A DNA stretch of 64,000 bases from Lonicera japonica (taxonomy: Eukaryota; Streptophyta; Magnoliopsida; Dipsacales; Caprifoliaceae). Numbering within the stretch: position 1 is the stretch's first letter; each line of letters starts with the position of its first letter. The stretch is from contig CM038467.1 in assembly GCA_021464415.1 (NCBI GenBank), positions 32,233,248 through 32,297,247 on the forward strand. Reading direction: 5' to 3'. A model generated the notes under the pieces. That model was not told where the DNA came from. It saw nothing but the letters and a program-made list of their open reading frames with translations, and made no database searches. The translations under genes were made by a program, and so were the position numbers. Shown one piece after another: positions 32,257 to 44,364 of the stretch.

Positions 32257-33477
32257 ATGGTCCTCAAGTGCTTGACATGGATTCCTGCTATGTGTGGTCA
32301 GCTGGACTGTCCGTTTACTAAATTTATTGAGAAGGAACCTGTAAGTTCTCTTCCCGATAATGTCACAATCGAGATTCTTAGTAGACTCCCAGCAGATTGC
32401 GTTTTAGAATACAGAAGGGTGTGTAGGAAGTGGCGGGAATTAACATCATCACCTTATTTTGCGGAATTGCATATCAAAAGAGCTACTACTACTTCTCCTT
32501 CACTTTTTTTTTATTGGGTTGTATGGCGTAGCTTCTTGATTTATGATAAAGCTTGTCAAAATAAGGCTATTAATTGGAGGAGTATCATCACAAAAGTAGA
32601 CCCTAGTGTAATATACCATTATAAAGCCACTATTGTAGGTTCTTGCGACGGGTTCCTAATGTTCATAGCGACTAAAATGAAAAGATCTGTTTTCGTTTTC
32701 AATCCTATTACACGGGAACTGGTAACTGTACCGTCTCAGTGTACATTTACTGCTCCATGTGGAATCTACTTCCATCCTTTAAGTCGCGAGTATAAGCTGC
32801 TATTATGCCGTTGGACGGCAGGGAACATCCCTCGAGATTACTACACATATAGCCTTAAGTCAAAGGTTTGGAAAAAACTCGACCATACCTCCTCCTGTAG
32901 AACTAGGGGTGACCCTCCTGCAATTTTGCTGAACGGATCTCTACATTGGATGGTCAACCGCAACGGAGTCAATAACGACAAGGGCCATGTCTTTAATTCT
33001 GCTTGCACAGATGGAATCATGGTGTTTGGGACTGAGACTGAAGATTTTCAGGTTTTGCCTCATCCTGGAGTTGAATGTTATTATCACCCTGAGGAGCATG
33101 AAAACATGCGTCTGTTTGGGACGAGAGATCATTTGTGTCTATGTCATGTCTCGTGGGCCGAAATGATTTATGTGTGGGTGCTTAAGGACTATACTAACTG
33201 GGTTTGGGATATGAGATACAATGTCAGCCTGAATTGGGATGTGAAGCGTTTCCCTTTCGAACATGTTCTACATGTTATCCCTGAGTTCAATACCAAGTGG
33301 ATAAAGCTATTAGGCATACACAACGGTGAACTAGTGATATCATGGGATTGCAGAGGTGTATATGCTTGTAATCTCAAGCAGAATACTATCACCAAACTCG
33401 TGAGCGGGGTAAGCAATCTTGGGTGTGCCATTCCATTTGCGTCTGCTTACACCAAAAGCCTCATCAGGTTGGCGTGA
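32257..33477 (+). CDS. F-box protein with FBA-type C-terminal region, copy 3
   Basis: This 406-residue paralogue is more distant from copies 1 and 2 than they are from each other. The F-box is at about residues 29-72 (LPDNVTIEILSRLPADCVLE, RVCRKWRELTSSPYF). FBA landmarks are GSCDGFLMF, FVFNPITRELVTVPS, SLKSKVWKKLDHTSSC, LNGSLHWMV and GTETEDFQVLPHPG. As an SCF substrate receptor it would bind SKP1/ASK through the F-box; its target is unknown. The ATG is 6 bases after the acceptor AG of the leader intron, as in the other copies. It keeps leader exon, intron, intact frame and a 3' UTR like that of copy 1, so it is a good candidate for a normally expressed member. Confidence 0.9.
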   Translation: MVLKCLTWIPAMCGQLDCPFTKFIEKEPVSSLPDNVTIEILSRLPADCVLEYRRVCRKWRELTSSPYFAELHIKRATTTSPSLFFYWVVWRSFLIYDKACQNKAINWRSIITKVDPSVIYHYKATIVGSCDGFLMFIATKMKRSVFVFNPITRELVTVPSQCTFTAPCGIYFHPLSREYKLLLCRWTAGNIPRDYYTYSLKSKVWKKLDHTSSCRTRGDPPAILLNGSLHWMVNRNGVNNDKGHVFNSACTDGIMVFGTETEDFQVLPHPGVECYYHPEEHENMRLFGTRDHLCLCHVSWAEMIYVWVLKDYTNWVWDMRYNVSLNWDVKRFPFEHVLHVIPEFNTKWIKLLGIHNGELVISWDCRGVYACNLKQNTITKLVSGVSNLGCAIPFASAYTKSLIRLA

Positions 33478-34564
33478 CCCTTCCACAGGCTTTGTACTAT
33501 AAACCCAAACATCCATTCTTTCGGTCCACAGTTGGTACACTTTTATTTACATGGGTCCAGGTTAACTTGGCGTAATTTTATAATTTTATGCACTGTGACT
33601 TTTTATTTATTTGCATAGATTTGATTATCTTTATAGTTCGAATTTGATTTCTCTTTTTGCAGCGTTGAATATATACTTTTCGGGTTAAATAATATTGACC
33701 CGTTTGACAGTAGTTATTTTTACGAAACATTGAAAGTTATCTAATTTAGGGGTGTTTTTTTTGTTTCGGTTAGGGTGGAAATTAGGAGAATTTCAGTTCA
33801 GTTTCCATATATGTATGTATATATATATCTATACTATTAATAAAGCGTGAGTATTGTTTTTAGTGTGTATACTAGGAAAACAAGTAAAATACAACACAAG
33901 GATTTGAACTTGTGACTTTACGTATAAAACTACATATTACCACTTGATCAAACACAATATTTGGTCATAAAGGTGTTAATACTTAACTAAAGCCTTTCAT
34001 TGGTGTCCATATACAATTGTTAGAACCCATTCTCTTTCCCTCTTTACAATTTAGTAAATTTTCTTAAGTGATGTTTGTTGCATTCTTGAGTTTCTTCACA
34101 TTACTCACGGATTTCTTCTTTATCTCTCTACATGATTCATCAAGTACTTTTGCTAAATGAAAAACTATTTTTGTTGTACTTTTGAAGGCATGTGTGAGAT
34201 CTGATGGTACCATATAATATTGTTTTTCCATTTTAAGTACATAGTCTTATAATATCATATAGTTACAATGGGTCAGAGTGGATCAATTCGAATAAGAGCA
34301 TATTCGAGTCTAACTACGAGTTGCAATTTGTGTTTTTCGTTATGTTTGGCTTCATACAACACGATACAAAGTCTTGTTATTTTTACGGAACATGATTCGT
34401 TGAATACATAATGCGAAACTACCATTTTCCAGGTCCTAATAAAAATGCCATAAAACAATTTGGAACAATGATTTTCTCTCTTTAGACACGATACGACTCA
34501 ATTAACATGACAAGATAATTAACAAATTATAGGATCATAATAAATACGTTATAATACGAGTATA
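33478..34564. other. 3' flank of F-box copy 3 and intergenic DNA
   Basis: The first ~90 bases (CCCTTCCACAGG...CCACAGTTGGTAC) match the copy 1 3' UTR. The remainder is AT-rich with no recognisable gene. Confidence 0.45.
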
Positions 34565-35715
34565 AATGATAATTTTATCTAATTTAGACGCGATAAGACC
34601 TAATTAACATGATAAGGCACGATTAACACATCTCCAATTTTATGTCAAAATTTCGTTTTAAAGTTCGGACACGAATACGACATAATGCAATTTCGTGTTA
34701 AAAATTTTAGACACGAACACCAATTCTTGACTCAATTTTGTATTATACTATCATATGCATGTCATTTCTAAAATTACCACCTCTAGTTCCAACCACAACT
34801 AATTTTGGTGGGAGGTGGGGGTTTTAATATTTTCAATATAAGATTTATCTCAGCTTAGGCTAAGATGTGTTCAGGTCAGATATAGTTTAGATAGGTTGGG
34901 TTCCATTCTTTCTAACCCACTCGCAATTGAACCAATTATCATCCTTACTAACAACTATAAAGGAATTTAAATTTAGTTTGCTTTCAATAAAAATGTAAAT
35001 ATGGCAATCAAATCTATGAGAATTAGATAATTAGATCATTTTTATATTAAATTAAAAGCTTATGTTTTAAAATTGAGACATATAAAGAAAGATAATGAAA
35101 AAAAAAACTAATTACTAATTTAATTAGGATAGGTAAACCTCTAATTTACACGCTGTAAGACTTAATTAACATTATAAGACATGATTAACACAACATATCT
35201 CTAATTTCATACCAATTTCGTTTTAAAATTTGGACACGAATATGACATAATACGATTTCATGTAAAAAATTCTAGACACAACACAAATTCTTTACTCAAT
35301 TTTGTATCATACCATCATGTCGTTATTGCTACCTCTAGGTCCAACCACAACTAGTTTTTTTTTTGTGTGTGTGTGTGTTTTGGGGGGGGGGGGGGGGGGG
35401 GGTTGGGTTCAAAAAATTCAACATAAGACCTGCCTTATGTTAGACCAGAAAGGGTTCAGGTCAGGCATAGTTTTAGATGGGTTGGGTTTTGATCTTTCGA
35501 ACCCGCTCGCAATTGTTCCCATTACCATCCCTACTAACAACTACAAGGGAATTCAAAATTAATTTTCTTTCAAAAAAAATATAAATATGGCAATCAAATC
35601 TATAAGAATTAGATAATTTATATTAAATCAAAAGATTATGTTTTAAAATTGAGACATATATAGAAAGATAATTAAGAAAAATAATAATTACTAATTTAAT
35701 TAGGACAGGTAAACA
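34565..35715. repeat. ~575-bp tandem duplication
   Basis: Unit 1 (about 34565-35135) and unit 2 (about 35136-35715) share successive blocks: AATTTAGACGCGATAAGAC / AATTTACACGCTGTAAGAC, ATTTCGTTTTAAA.TT, CCTCTAG.TCCAACCACAACT, CTCGCAATTG, and ATATGGCAATCAAATCTAT. No coding sequence. Confidence 0.75.
35363..35402. repeat. (GT)n run followed by a 21-G homopolymer
   Basis: A GT run at about 35365-35378 is followed by 21 consecutive G at 35382-35402. The equivalent place in the first tandem unit reads GGTGGGAGGTGGGGG, so the G tract expanded after the duplication, or it is an assembly artefact. Confidence 0.9.
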
Positions 35716-36794
35716 ACTATTTATAAAGTTATGTCCATTTTACATTTAAAGCAGTCTTATAATCATCATTTGTTTTTTTTTATAATCCTTAATGTACAAA
35801 AAAAAGGAAGCAAAGAAGACTTGTACATAAGTCTATTTATTTATTACATAGTTAGTTTTTTTTTTGTTTTTTTTTATGAAATAAACTAATTATATACTTA
35901 TTAGCCTTTGCGGGCAAACTCTATGTGTGTGTGTGCAAGTTCAAAGAAACAAAAGACTAATCTTTATTTAGATATTAATTTATTTATTTTTTGGCATAAT
36001 CAACTTAGTATCGTAAATTGCATAAATAAACTTTATATATCATTGAACTTTTTAATAATGTTGCAAGTGTCTAATTATATAAAATCTTAATAAAACAATT
36101 GTAAATTGGACTCTGTAAATATGTTAAGAAAAAGAAACATAGTATTATAGAGTAAATGAAAAATTAATTAAAGGCCATTCCATGGTTTGATTTTTAAAGG
36201 GTTTTATTTCTTATGGTATCGTATGCTAATAAATCATTTCCATATGTATATGTATGTGTATTTTATTTGGTTATTGTTTTGAATGTTAGACTTATAATAT
36301 TTGATGCCATTTGGTGCTTGATAACATTTTAGGTATTCTTGCATGTATGTGAAATATAAAAAGAGGTTTTTTTTTCTCTATGGGATATATATGTTATTTG
36401 CATAATTATTTCTTCAATTTGCTATATTGAGTAGATTAGTGCTAAATTCTTTTAAGAATTACGTAAGATTAGTCTTTTATCTTTTAGTTTTTTTCACAAA
36501 CGTAGAGTGTTTTCACTTAAGTTAACACCTTCTTTGGTGTCTCTAAGCAATTGTTAGAATATTTTTACTATTTCCTTTTTGTTTTCCCCTCTTTCATTTC
36601 AAGGATTATTCATTCCATCATTGCATGCACGTAGGGTACGCTTCAGAGGCTAATTATTAATTAAAAGTGAGGAAGATTTTTAATGTATCAATTGAATTAC
36701 TAAAATGGCCTTATTGAGTCTTATGTGCAAAGAAATAAAAAAAATAATAATTAAGAGATTCGAACCCAATACCTTACATATAAAATGAGCTTCA
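35716..36794. other. AT-rich intergenic DNA
   Basis: No gene or element is recognised. It flanks the 3' end of the Athila-like element. Confidence 0.35.
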
Positions 36795-38579
36795 TGACAC
36801 GCGTAAAATAGTGCAATCATATACACCCAAGTGTAGGCGGTCAAGTTATAATATAGAATTTCGGAAGTCCAAGTGTCGAACCACAGGGAGGGAGCTAAAC
36901 CTTTGTAGATCACAAGTTTATTAAATAAAGATTGATTTGATAGTGGATTTTGACTTGTTTTTGAGTTTTTGATTTGTTTTAAGAAAGTATAAAACAAACG
37001 TTTAAAGTTTTTGAGATTACTTTTTGTATTAAGGAAAGGAAAGGCTTTGGGGAATTATTTGTTGTTTATGATAATCATGTTTCATGAATCCAATTCGCTT
37101 CGTTCATCCACCTCAGTGTGTTATATATTTTCTTATCAAATAGAGGCCTAGACGTTGGTGGTAAAACATTTCGAAGAAATACAACCAATCTAACTCTACT
37201 TGGCTACCAAATGATGGAAGACAAATATTACATTTAAGGGATCAAACAAGTAGTTAGAGAGTCTTCAAATATAGGCAGAAAGTGTGTTTAAGTGTTATAG
37301 GTGACAAGGAAAAATAAAACCATACTTTATACTCAACCACAAGATGTGACCATATTTGAAACAAACTTCTCTAATTTTATATGAATAGCATAGCCATGCA
37401 TTTACAATGGTGGTTGTTGAATTATATATGCTTACTTGAAGTACTTTGTTTATATATAAATGATTCAACTTGTACTAATCATACTTGGCATAAAGAGTCT
37501 AAGTTTCATTTATATACTAAACTTGTCCATTAATATCCAAAGAATTCTATATACTTGGCATAAGGAAGTAAAGAAAATTTAAATGGAAGTTCCATAGTCT
37601 TTATGGTGTTTCAAACCATATAAGATTATGAAATATAATCAATAGATGACAAGTATAATTATTTGACAACACTAGGCATGAAGCTTAAAAGAATTGGAAT
37701 CTAGACTACATTTATCTTTGCAACAATTTCACCCCTAGCCTTAGTTAGGTGATTTACCCCTCCATAGCTAATAAAAATATGTTAAAGAAGAGGTAGAATC
37801 AAAAGAACACTTGTATTAATAAGTATGGAAATAGTTTGTTACAAGTGGAGGATAATACAAGAAAAAAAGGAAAGTTTCTCTCAATTTTTCTCTTTTAATT
37901 CTCTCTCAATTACAAAGGTGTAATCTCTCTCTAAAAGTTTTTTTTGATGCTTGGCGCTTGTCTTCTATTTATAAATGTACAAAAAGGGATGAGAAGCAAG
38001 TGGACAAGTTGCCTTGAAAATATCTCCAAGCTTACTTCATAGTGAATAAATACGGCAAAAAGATCGATCTTAGTAGCAAGATTGATCTTGCTCCTTTGAA
38101 TCCATGAGGAATTTGCTGGTAAAAGGATGGCAGTGCACTTCAGGAGTCCAGCAAGATCGATCTTGCTTTTTTGAATAAGTAAGGCCCTTGGCTGGTAGAA
38201 GTATGGCAGTTGGCTCAGGAGGCGAGCAAGATCGATCTTGTTCCTTATTTCTTAAATTTGGAACAAAGCAGCATTTCAGTTAGTGGAAAGTATAGGAAAC
38301 CAAGATTGATCTTGCTGCTCCAGAAAAACTTGGTTGCCCTTTTTTTTTTCTTCTTCCAACAATTTTATCAATTTTTTGAAGTGCTTCTTGATCATTTTTC
38401 TTTCATCAACTTTTCACAACTTTTCCTACACAATTGAACTTGCAAGATCAAGTTAGTAACCTAATTTTCCATAGAACTATCAAGATATAATTTGGAGTTT
38501 ATTTAGCGCGTTTAGCCATATAAGTGCATTGTAAAGTATATGTATAAGCATATACGGAAGCATTATAATATGCTTCTCA
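36795..38579 (-). repeat. probable 3' LTR of the Athila-like element
   Basis: On the minus strand it would begin TGAGAAGCATATTATAATG, preceded by a purine-rich GTTAGGGGTG, and end ACGCGTGTCA. TATAAATAG on the minus strand near 37966-37974 is a good TATA box, and the downstream CCCTGTGGTTCGACACTTGG motif is characteristic of U5 in Athila/Tat-type LTRs. The U3 part carries AGCAAGATCGATCTTGCT palindromes. The boundaries are inferred because the partner LTR is missing. Confidence 0.55.
38150..38240. repeat. AGCAAGATCGATCTTGCT palindromes in the LTR
   Basis: A perfect 18-bp palindrome lies at 38150-38167 and a 16-base copy at 38225-38240. Degenerate versions lie at about 38058-38092 and 38300-38313. 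The same palindrome recurs at 43023-43311. Confidence 0.9.
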
Positions 38580-40503
38580 CACCCCTAACTTACTACTTGC
38601 TAGTCCCTTAGCAAGTTTATGCAATATACCTACAAAAAGGATGCATTTGGCTTTATGCATCGTACCATTTACACCTCAAAGTTTTTAAAGAGGACAAGTG
38701 GCCTTCTCGTCAAGGTTTTCAGAGATGATACCTACAAACATTCAAATCAAGATATCTCCTAATATTCATGTTTAGTTTCAATTCTATTGTGCAAGTCATA
38801 ATTTAGCATTTTAAACGCCTTTTTAGAATGTATAGCAAACAAACAGAATTTCAAAGCATCTCTTTGAATTTAGACACATGTTCCAAATGTTGTCTTTCTT
38901 TTGTGTGTGACTTTTCTTTAAAAAAGCTTTTGAACAAGTCAAGAAAAAGTCTTGATTATCCTTTTGTAAGAAGAAATGTTTTCAAATGAAGACGTACTTC
39001 TACTTACTTAATATGATAGCTCATTTTTCCTTCTTTTTTGGATTTCCAACAAGAAAATAGAGGTGCTTTTACGCATGATGAATAGGTAGACTTCTCCTTT
39101 TGATTTTTCTTTTGTGAGCCTTTGAAGCTACTTTGTTTTTCACAAGGTGGCTTCACTTTAATTTATAAGGCAGCCTTTTCCATCTATTTCAAGTGTAAGA
39201 AAATTGGGCTATGCAATTACCAAGTGAATCATTAAGTTAAGTTTATATATAAAGCCCTTTTCCAAGTGTTTTTATCTTTTCAATTTTCTTTTTAATGTAA
39301 GGGTAGTGATTGCCTCTTTTCTTGAAAACAAGTTTATTTCTTAGGATAAAAACAACTCAGTTGAATTAGTAAAAGCTCAATCTCAAAGCAAATGTGCATT
39401 TTTGGTGTAAAGGACATTTATGTGGAATTCATGCCTAATTAAAGATAGATATCGGGAGATAACGCTAGTATGCTTATCCTAATCAAGAGTTATAGTGCCA
39501 AGATCAAAACATGAACATGAATTGAAATCCAAATTCTAAACATGGAAATTACGCTAAGTTGAGCCTAAACATGGAAAATAAACAAAATATAAACAAAATT
39601 TTGAAATGGAATACATTTCCTTACCCCCCAACTTGAAACAAGCATTGTCCCCAATGCTTTTAAGCAATGAATCCATGAGAGGCATTTTCCATGGATAGAG
39701 CAAGAGCTAAAAACATAAATTAACACACCAATATACAAACTAAAAGCATGGTTGGATTAGGATTAAAACATGAGTTCAAAACAAAACATTAATTCTAAAC
39801 AACCTTAATAATTCAAACAAAAATAAAAAGCATAAAAATTAGCACAAAACCCATCAAGAAAACAAGAAGAAAAACATAATATAAAGTCCATCATCTTGAA
39901 TCCTACAAAAGAAAAATTAGAAATCTCTTCACATTGGAGGAAGTGGCGGAGCTTGGAAGCGAACATCCCAAGCTTGAAGTTAGCATCCCATGTTTCAAAC
40001 CAGTGGATGAGAGCTTGGTAATGATCTTCTTCCCTCTTGCTTAGCGCTTCATGGCGTTGGATAGATCGTTGCTCGATATCAAGCATCATTTGTTGCATTT
40101 CTTCTAGCTTTGCCATCAATGGGTCGTTGCTTGATGATCTTCCGGCTTCTTGTGCGGTTATTTTTCGTGGCTGCTCAACCCTTGGTGTGTATTATTGTGG
40201 TGGAGGTGGTGCATGCCCTCCTTCTTCACCCCCTCTTCTTCATCATCACTTCCTTTTCCCCTTTTTCTTTTAATTGCCCCAAAGAATGTCGAAAAATGGA
40301 ATTGTCCACTATCCCCAATTGCTTGATGATTTTATCCGAAGCCCGGGCTTGCACACCATGGTCTTCACACACTTTTATAATAAGCACACCCATCTTAATT
40401 GCTTATTTGTTATAAGTTGTGGTGGACGGGTGTACTATAATAGAAATTAAGTATCGAACCAAGCAAATTTGATTATTTTTAGCAAGATTATAAATTAACA
40501 AAA
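38580..40503 (-). other. region between integrase and 3' LTR of the Athila-like element
   Basis: Mostly non-coding. CCCCCCAACTTGAAACAAGC near 39625 and TTGCTAGTCCCTTAGCAAG near 38598 are sequences commonly found here in Athila-type elements. A short frame at 40119-39805 (MAKLEEMQQMMLDIEQRSIQ) is coiled-coil-like and may be a relic of the element's extra ORF. Confidence 0.5.
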
Positions 40504-41860
40504 TGTCGGTATAGACACCCCGATCCGTGACCCCTGTAAGAACCTTAACGACTATCAAGAAGTACAGTTTTTGGAGTCCGGGACCTACTCGAGCACCTGA
40601 AACTGCCCCGAAAGGATTTTGTTGGCCAACAAACCTATTTTTAAGGGGGATTATAGCGCAACAAAACAGTATGTCGCTCGACAAACCCCTCTGACTCAGA
40701 CAATCCACTCTCTGACACATCAGTCTGTCAGAGACATCACTTCAGCCGTTTGTCGTGCGACATTGATCAACATGTCGCGCAACACTTGCCCTTTCTGGGG
40801 AAATGTCGCGCGACATTCTCCCCCGAGCACTATAAATAGGCCAACACCCCCAAGGGTTTTGGACAGGACTCAGGATCTAAGAATTTTGAGTTTTATATCT
40901 GATTTTTTGGTCTTTTATCAAGTATTTTCTACGATCGTCTTATTTCTAAAGAATTATCGAATTTATTCTCGACACTCGACATGTTCTGCTTCTGGAATCG
41001 AATTCTAGGAAATATCTGAAGAAGAAAAAGATTATTATCGCCGAAAATCTCTCTGCCAGATTATATTTTCTTTCTTATTATTATTCTCGTCGAGAAGGTA
41101 ATAAAGTCTCTTATAGTATTTAAAATTAGATATCTGTGTACTTGTTTTACTTATGTTGTTCTATCCACGTTTTATTTGAATAAACTTATTGCCAATTTAT
41201 AAAATAGTCTACTATTTTTCAAAACAAAGACCCTGATAAAACCATCTGCAAAACCAGAAAAGTAAGTACATTATCATCTGGATAAAATTCTGTTTTCAAA
41301 ATCCAGACCGATAAAACTTACTTAGGAATTAAAATATGGCATATCCTGTCTTTTCCATAGACTACGACGTGTCTGATAAAACTCCCCTCAAGGAGTTCTA
41401 ATTCCATATTAAATTAATCCCGATACAAGATTCGAACTTTTCCAAGGCAATCAAAACACGAGAAAACCGTCATTATCTGAGGAAATAATACGGGAAACTC
41501 TCTTTTAAATAAAAAGGCATTTGTCACTTGTATTTACATCTTTCAAAACAAAACATCGGATCTCGGAACACAAAGGTTTTCATCCCTTTTCCCATTTTCT
41601 CCAAAATTAGAGTTTTTCATTTGGGAAGTAGTAGACTGTCAGTAAAAGCATCCAAGTTTTTCAACATAAAATGAACATATAAAAGACCACTAGAGACTGA
41701 AAGGGCCGAACGGGTGCTTAACACCTTCCCAATCCGTAACATAGTTTTCGAACCCTATAGAATCATGGTTTTGCAGACAAACGTGTAAAGAAAGGCTTGT
41801 CTATAGCATTTCCTCTTACATGCCCCATTTTTGTCCGTTTTCTCGTAAAACGTATTGGTG
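40504..41860 (+). mobile_element. Ogre/Tat-like LTR fragment nested in the Athila-like element
   Basis: It begins TGTCGGTATAGACACCCC and carries TATAAATAGG at 40831-40840. It includes the U5 phrase GGGTGCTTAACACCTTCCC at about 41714 and is followed at about 41850 by TTGGTGACTCTGAACGA, resembling the tRNA-Arg-type PBS of Ogre/Tat elements. No downstream gag or second LTR is seen; similarity ends at about 41980. TGTCGCGCGACA palindromes occur upstream of the TATA box. Confidence 0.6.
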
Positions 41861-42600
41861 ACTCTGAACGAACCCTCTTGCATCTAGAAGTAGGATAGAA
41901 GGACACCCAATATAAATTATCAACACATAAAAGAAAATGGAACAACGGAATCCCTTCCGATGTTTCAGATGCCCAAACACGGGATCGGGACCCTGGGGTC
42001 GCATTTGCGGATTCTCACAGTCGGGCATGTAGATATCTTGCTTGTGGCTAGTGGGCGTGATACAATTTCTGACAATCATAAATATTTTGTAAAAAAGGGG
42101 AAGTAATGTTCGTGATTTAACATTTCCTAATCCATCCCAACTGTTTGGTTTTCCGGTTAAGTAGTCCAAGAAATATGCAGCGGGTGGTATATTTTCAAGA
42201 TTATTGTAAGGCATGGCATATTCAACAAGAAATGGAATTTGAGTGAATTGTCTAAGTGCTTAAGAATTAAATGGTACATGCCTTCCTCGCACAAATGCGA
42301 CATATTCATACCCGGGGTTTGTTGTAATCAAACTTGTGATGAATTCTCAACACATGGTAGCATTGCAATCCCCAATGTTGTTCTTCAGAAAATCCACCCA
42401 GCCTTCTCTTTGTTAAAAAGTACCCACGTTTCAAAGTTATCAATTTCGGCGATGTTCGCAGCCCGTTCTGCCACCACCCGCCACTTGGCAAACCAATCCT
42501 CAAACCATTCTTTTTCCTTCTTAAAACGAAACCCTTGGTAGTCACGTCCTCTTCGTGTTGCAACTTCTATAGGCTTTTCAGTGATTTTAGGGCACAAAGC
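41861..42600 (-). pseudogene. non-pol ORF relic of the Athila-like element
   Basis: In shifting minus-strand frames from about 42600 the sequence reads CPKITEKPIEVATRRGRDYQ, WFEDWFAKWRVVAERAANIA, then MPYNNLENIPPAAYFLDYLT from 42214. The composition looks protein-coding and the position after integrase fits the extra ORF of Athila-type elements, but no domain is recognised. Confidence 0.45.
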
Positions 42601-43010
42601 AGAAAAAGAAGATATTGATGGAGTTTTGGTTAAGAGAGAAAAAGTGAGAAGTTTTTGGGTTTTGGAGAAATTTTTGGAGAATGTGGTGAAGAATCTGAAT
42701 TTCGGGCTTGGTAATATGTAGGATTGGGAAGGGTTTTAATGGTAGTTAATGGAGGTTTGATGAGAGAGAGAAATTCGAAATTCAAATTTCTTGAGAGGTT
42801 GAGTTTGAATGTGGTTTTGATGGATTGAATGTGCAATAATGGTTAGAAATCAAGAGTTTGTGATGTAGTGTTAATGATTTGGAGAGAATAGGGCAAAAAT
42901 CTTGGAAGGTAGTGGGAGATTTTGGTGAGAAAGAGTCTTTAATAGAGGTTATGATTTAGTGGGTTTTGAGGAAGATGATGAATTTGGGGGCTTTAAATGA
43001 GACAAACCCG
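42601..43010. other. non-coding part of the Athila-like element
   Basis: No frame or motif is recognised. Confidence 0.3.
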
Positions 43011-43022
43011 TTTTCGACACTT

Positions 43023-43311
43023 AGCAAGATCGATCTTGCTGCCTTAAAATAGCCCACTGGAACTTTCTGCTTTTGAATTTCTCATTTGCTTCTTGTGACC
43101 AAGATCGATCTTGGTAGGAAGATCAATCTTGCTCGGAGGAAAAAGCCCACTAGAACTTTCTTCCTGTTGAGTTTCTCTTTTGCTTTAGGTGACCAAAATC
43201 GATCTTGGTAGCAAGATTGATCTTGCTCACTTGCAAGGTTCCACTGATTGCTTTTCCTCTTCCATTTTGGCTCTGTCCAAGATCGATCTTGGTAGCAAGA
43301 TCGATCTTGCT
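43023..43311. repeat. cluster of CAAGATCGATCTTG palindromes downstream of integrase
   Basis: AGCAAGATCGATCTTGCT lies at 43023-43040 and 43294-43311, and CCAAGATCGATCTTGG at 43099-43114 and 43277-43292. Degenerate copies lie near 43119-43133 and 43195-43226. Confidence 0.9.
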
Positions 43312-43428
43312 TTCCTGCACATTTCCTCTTCTCGTCCTTTGCTTGATTTCTTTTTCATGGAACTTTGTGCTAAAAATAATAATTAACACACCAATATATA
43401 CATTATTTTCACAAAACAACCTATGTTT

Positions 43429-44364
43429 TTACACATAGGTTGGTTCTTTTAGAGGGACGGACTCCTCCAAAGTTAAAATTTCCATAAATGCTTTTAATCG
43501 TTGGTCATTGACTTTAAATTCAAAGCCATTTTTGCGATCTTCTACCATCATGGCTCCATATGGATAAACATGTTTAACAATAAATGGGCCGGTCCATCTT
43601 GATTTTAACTTTCCCGGGAAGAGATGCAATCGAGAATCGTAAACAAGGACTTTTTGACCAACTTGAAAATCTTTTCGTAAAATGTTTTTATCATGAAAAA
43701 CTTTGGTTCGGTCCTTGCTTATTTTTGCATTTGCATATGCATCTCTTATCAACTCCTCAATTTTTTCAATTTGGAGTTTTTGATTTTCACCCGCTTCTTT
43801 GAAATAAAAGTTCAATTTCTTAATTGCCCAAAAAGATTTATATTCTAATTCTACGGGTAAGTGGTAAGATTTTTCAAATACCAATCGATAGGGAGAAATA
43901 TTAAGATTGGTTTTAAAAGCCGTTCGGTATGCCCAAAGTGCATCATTTAAGCGCAAAGACCAATCTTTGCGATTTGGATTTACCCTTTTTTCCAAAATTT
44001 GTTTAATCTCCCTATTTGCAAGTTTTGCTTGCCTGTTTGTTTGGGGATGATAATCGAGAGATACTTTATGCGTCACACCATACTTATGCATGAGTTTTGC
44101 AAATAATCGGTTACCAAAATGTGTACTACCATCGCTTAGTACTGCTTTTGGAATTCCAAACCTTGCAAATATATTTTCTTTTAAAAATTGAACTACCACA
44201 TTGTGGTCATTTGTTTTGCAAGCTTTGGCTTCCACCCATTTAAAAACATAATTTACGGCAATTAAAATGTAATTATTACCAAACGAGGGTGGGAATGGTC
44301 CCATGAAATCGATACCCCAACAATCGAAGACTTCGAGAATCAAAATTGGATTGAGTTGCATCAT
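43429..44364 (-). pseudogene. Ty3/gypsy integrase, catalytic Glu replaced
   Basis: This 311-residue open frame covers the integrase core and C-terminal part: [20 protein letters not shown] (first Asp), [16 protein letters not shown] (second Asp), [20 protein letters not shown], then WRYAF-like [20 protein letters not shown] and a C-terminal [20 protein letters not shown] followed by KSRWTGPF. In working elements the third segment reads GQAE; here it is RQAK, so the DDE glutamate is a lysine and strand transfer should be abolished. The frame is otherwise intact to its stop. Confidence 0.88.

Noticed and set aside
902..33477. Self-incompatibility S-locus F-box cluster
   Set aside because: No S-RNase-like gene is seen and F-box/FBA genes are very numerous in plants, so the cluster alone is not evidence.
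36680..36997. 105-codon minus-strand ORF
   Set aside because: It overlaps the U5 end of the Athila-like LTR and shows no protein-like conservation.
40619..41008. 129-codon plus-strand ORF
   Set aside because: It lies across the U3, TATA box and R region of an Ogre/Tat-like LTR and is not a gene.
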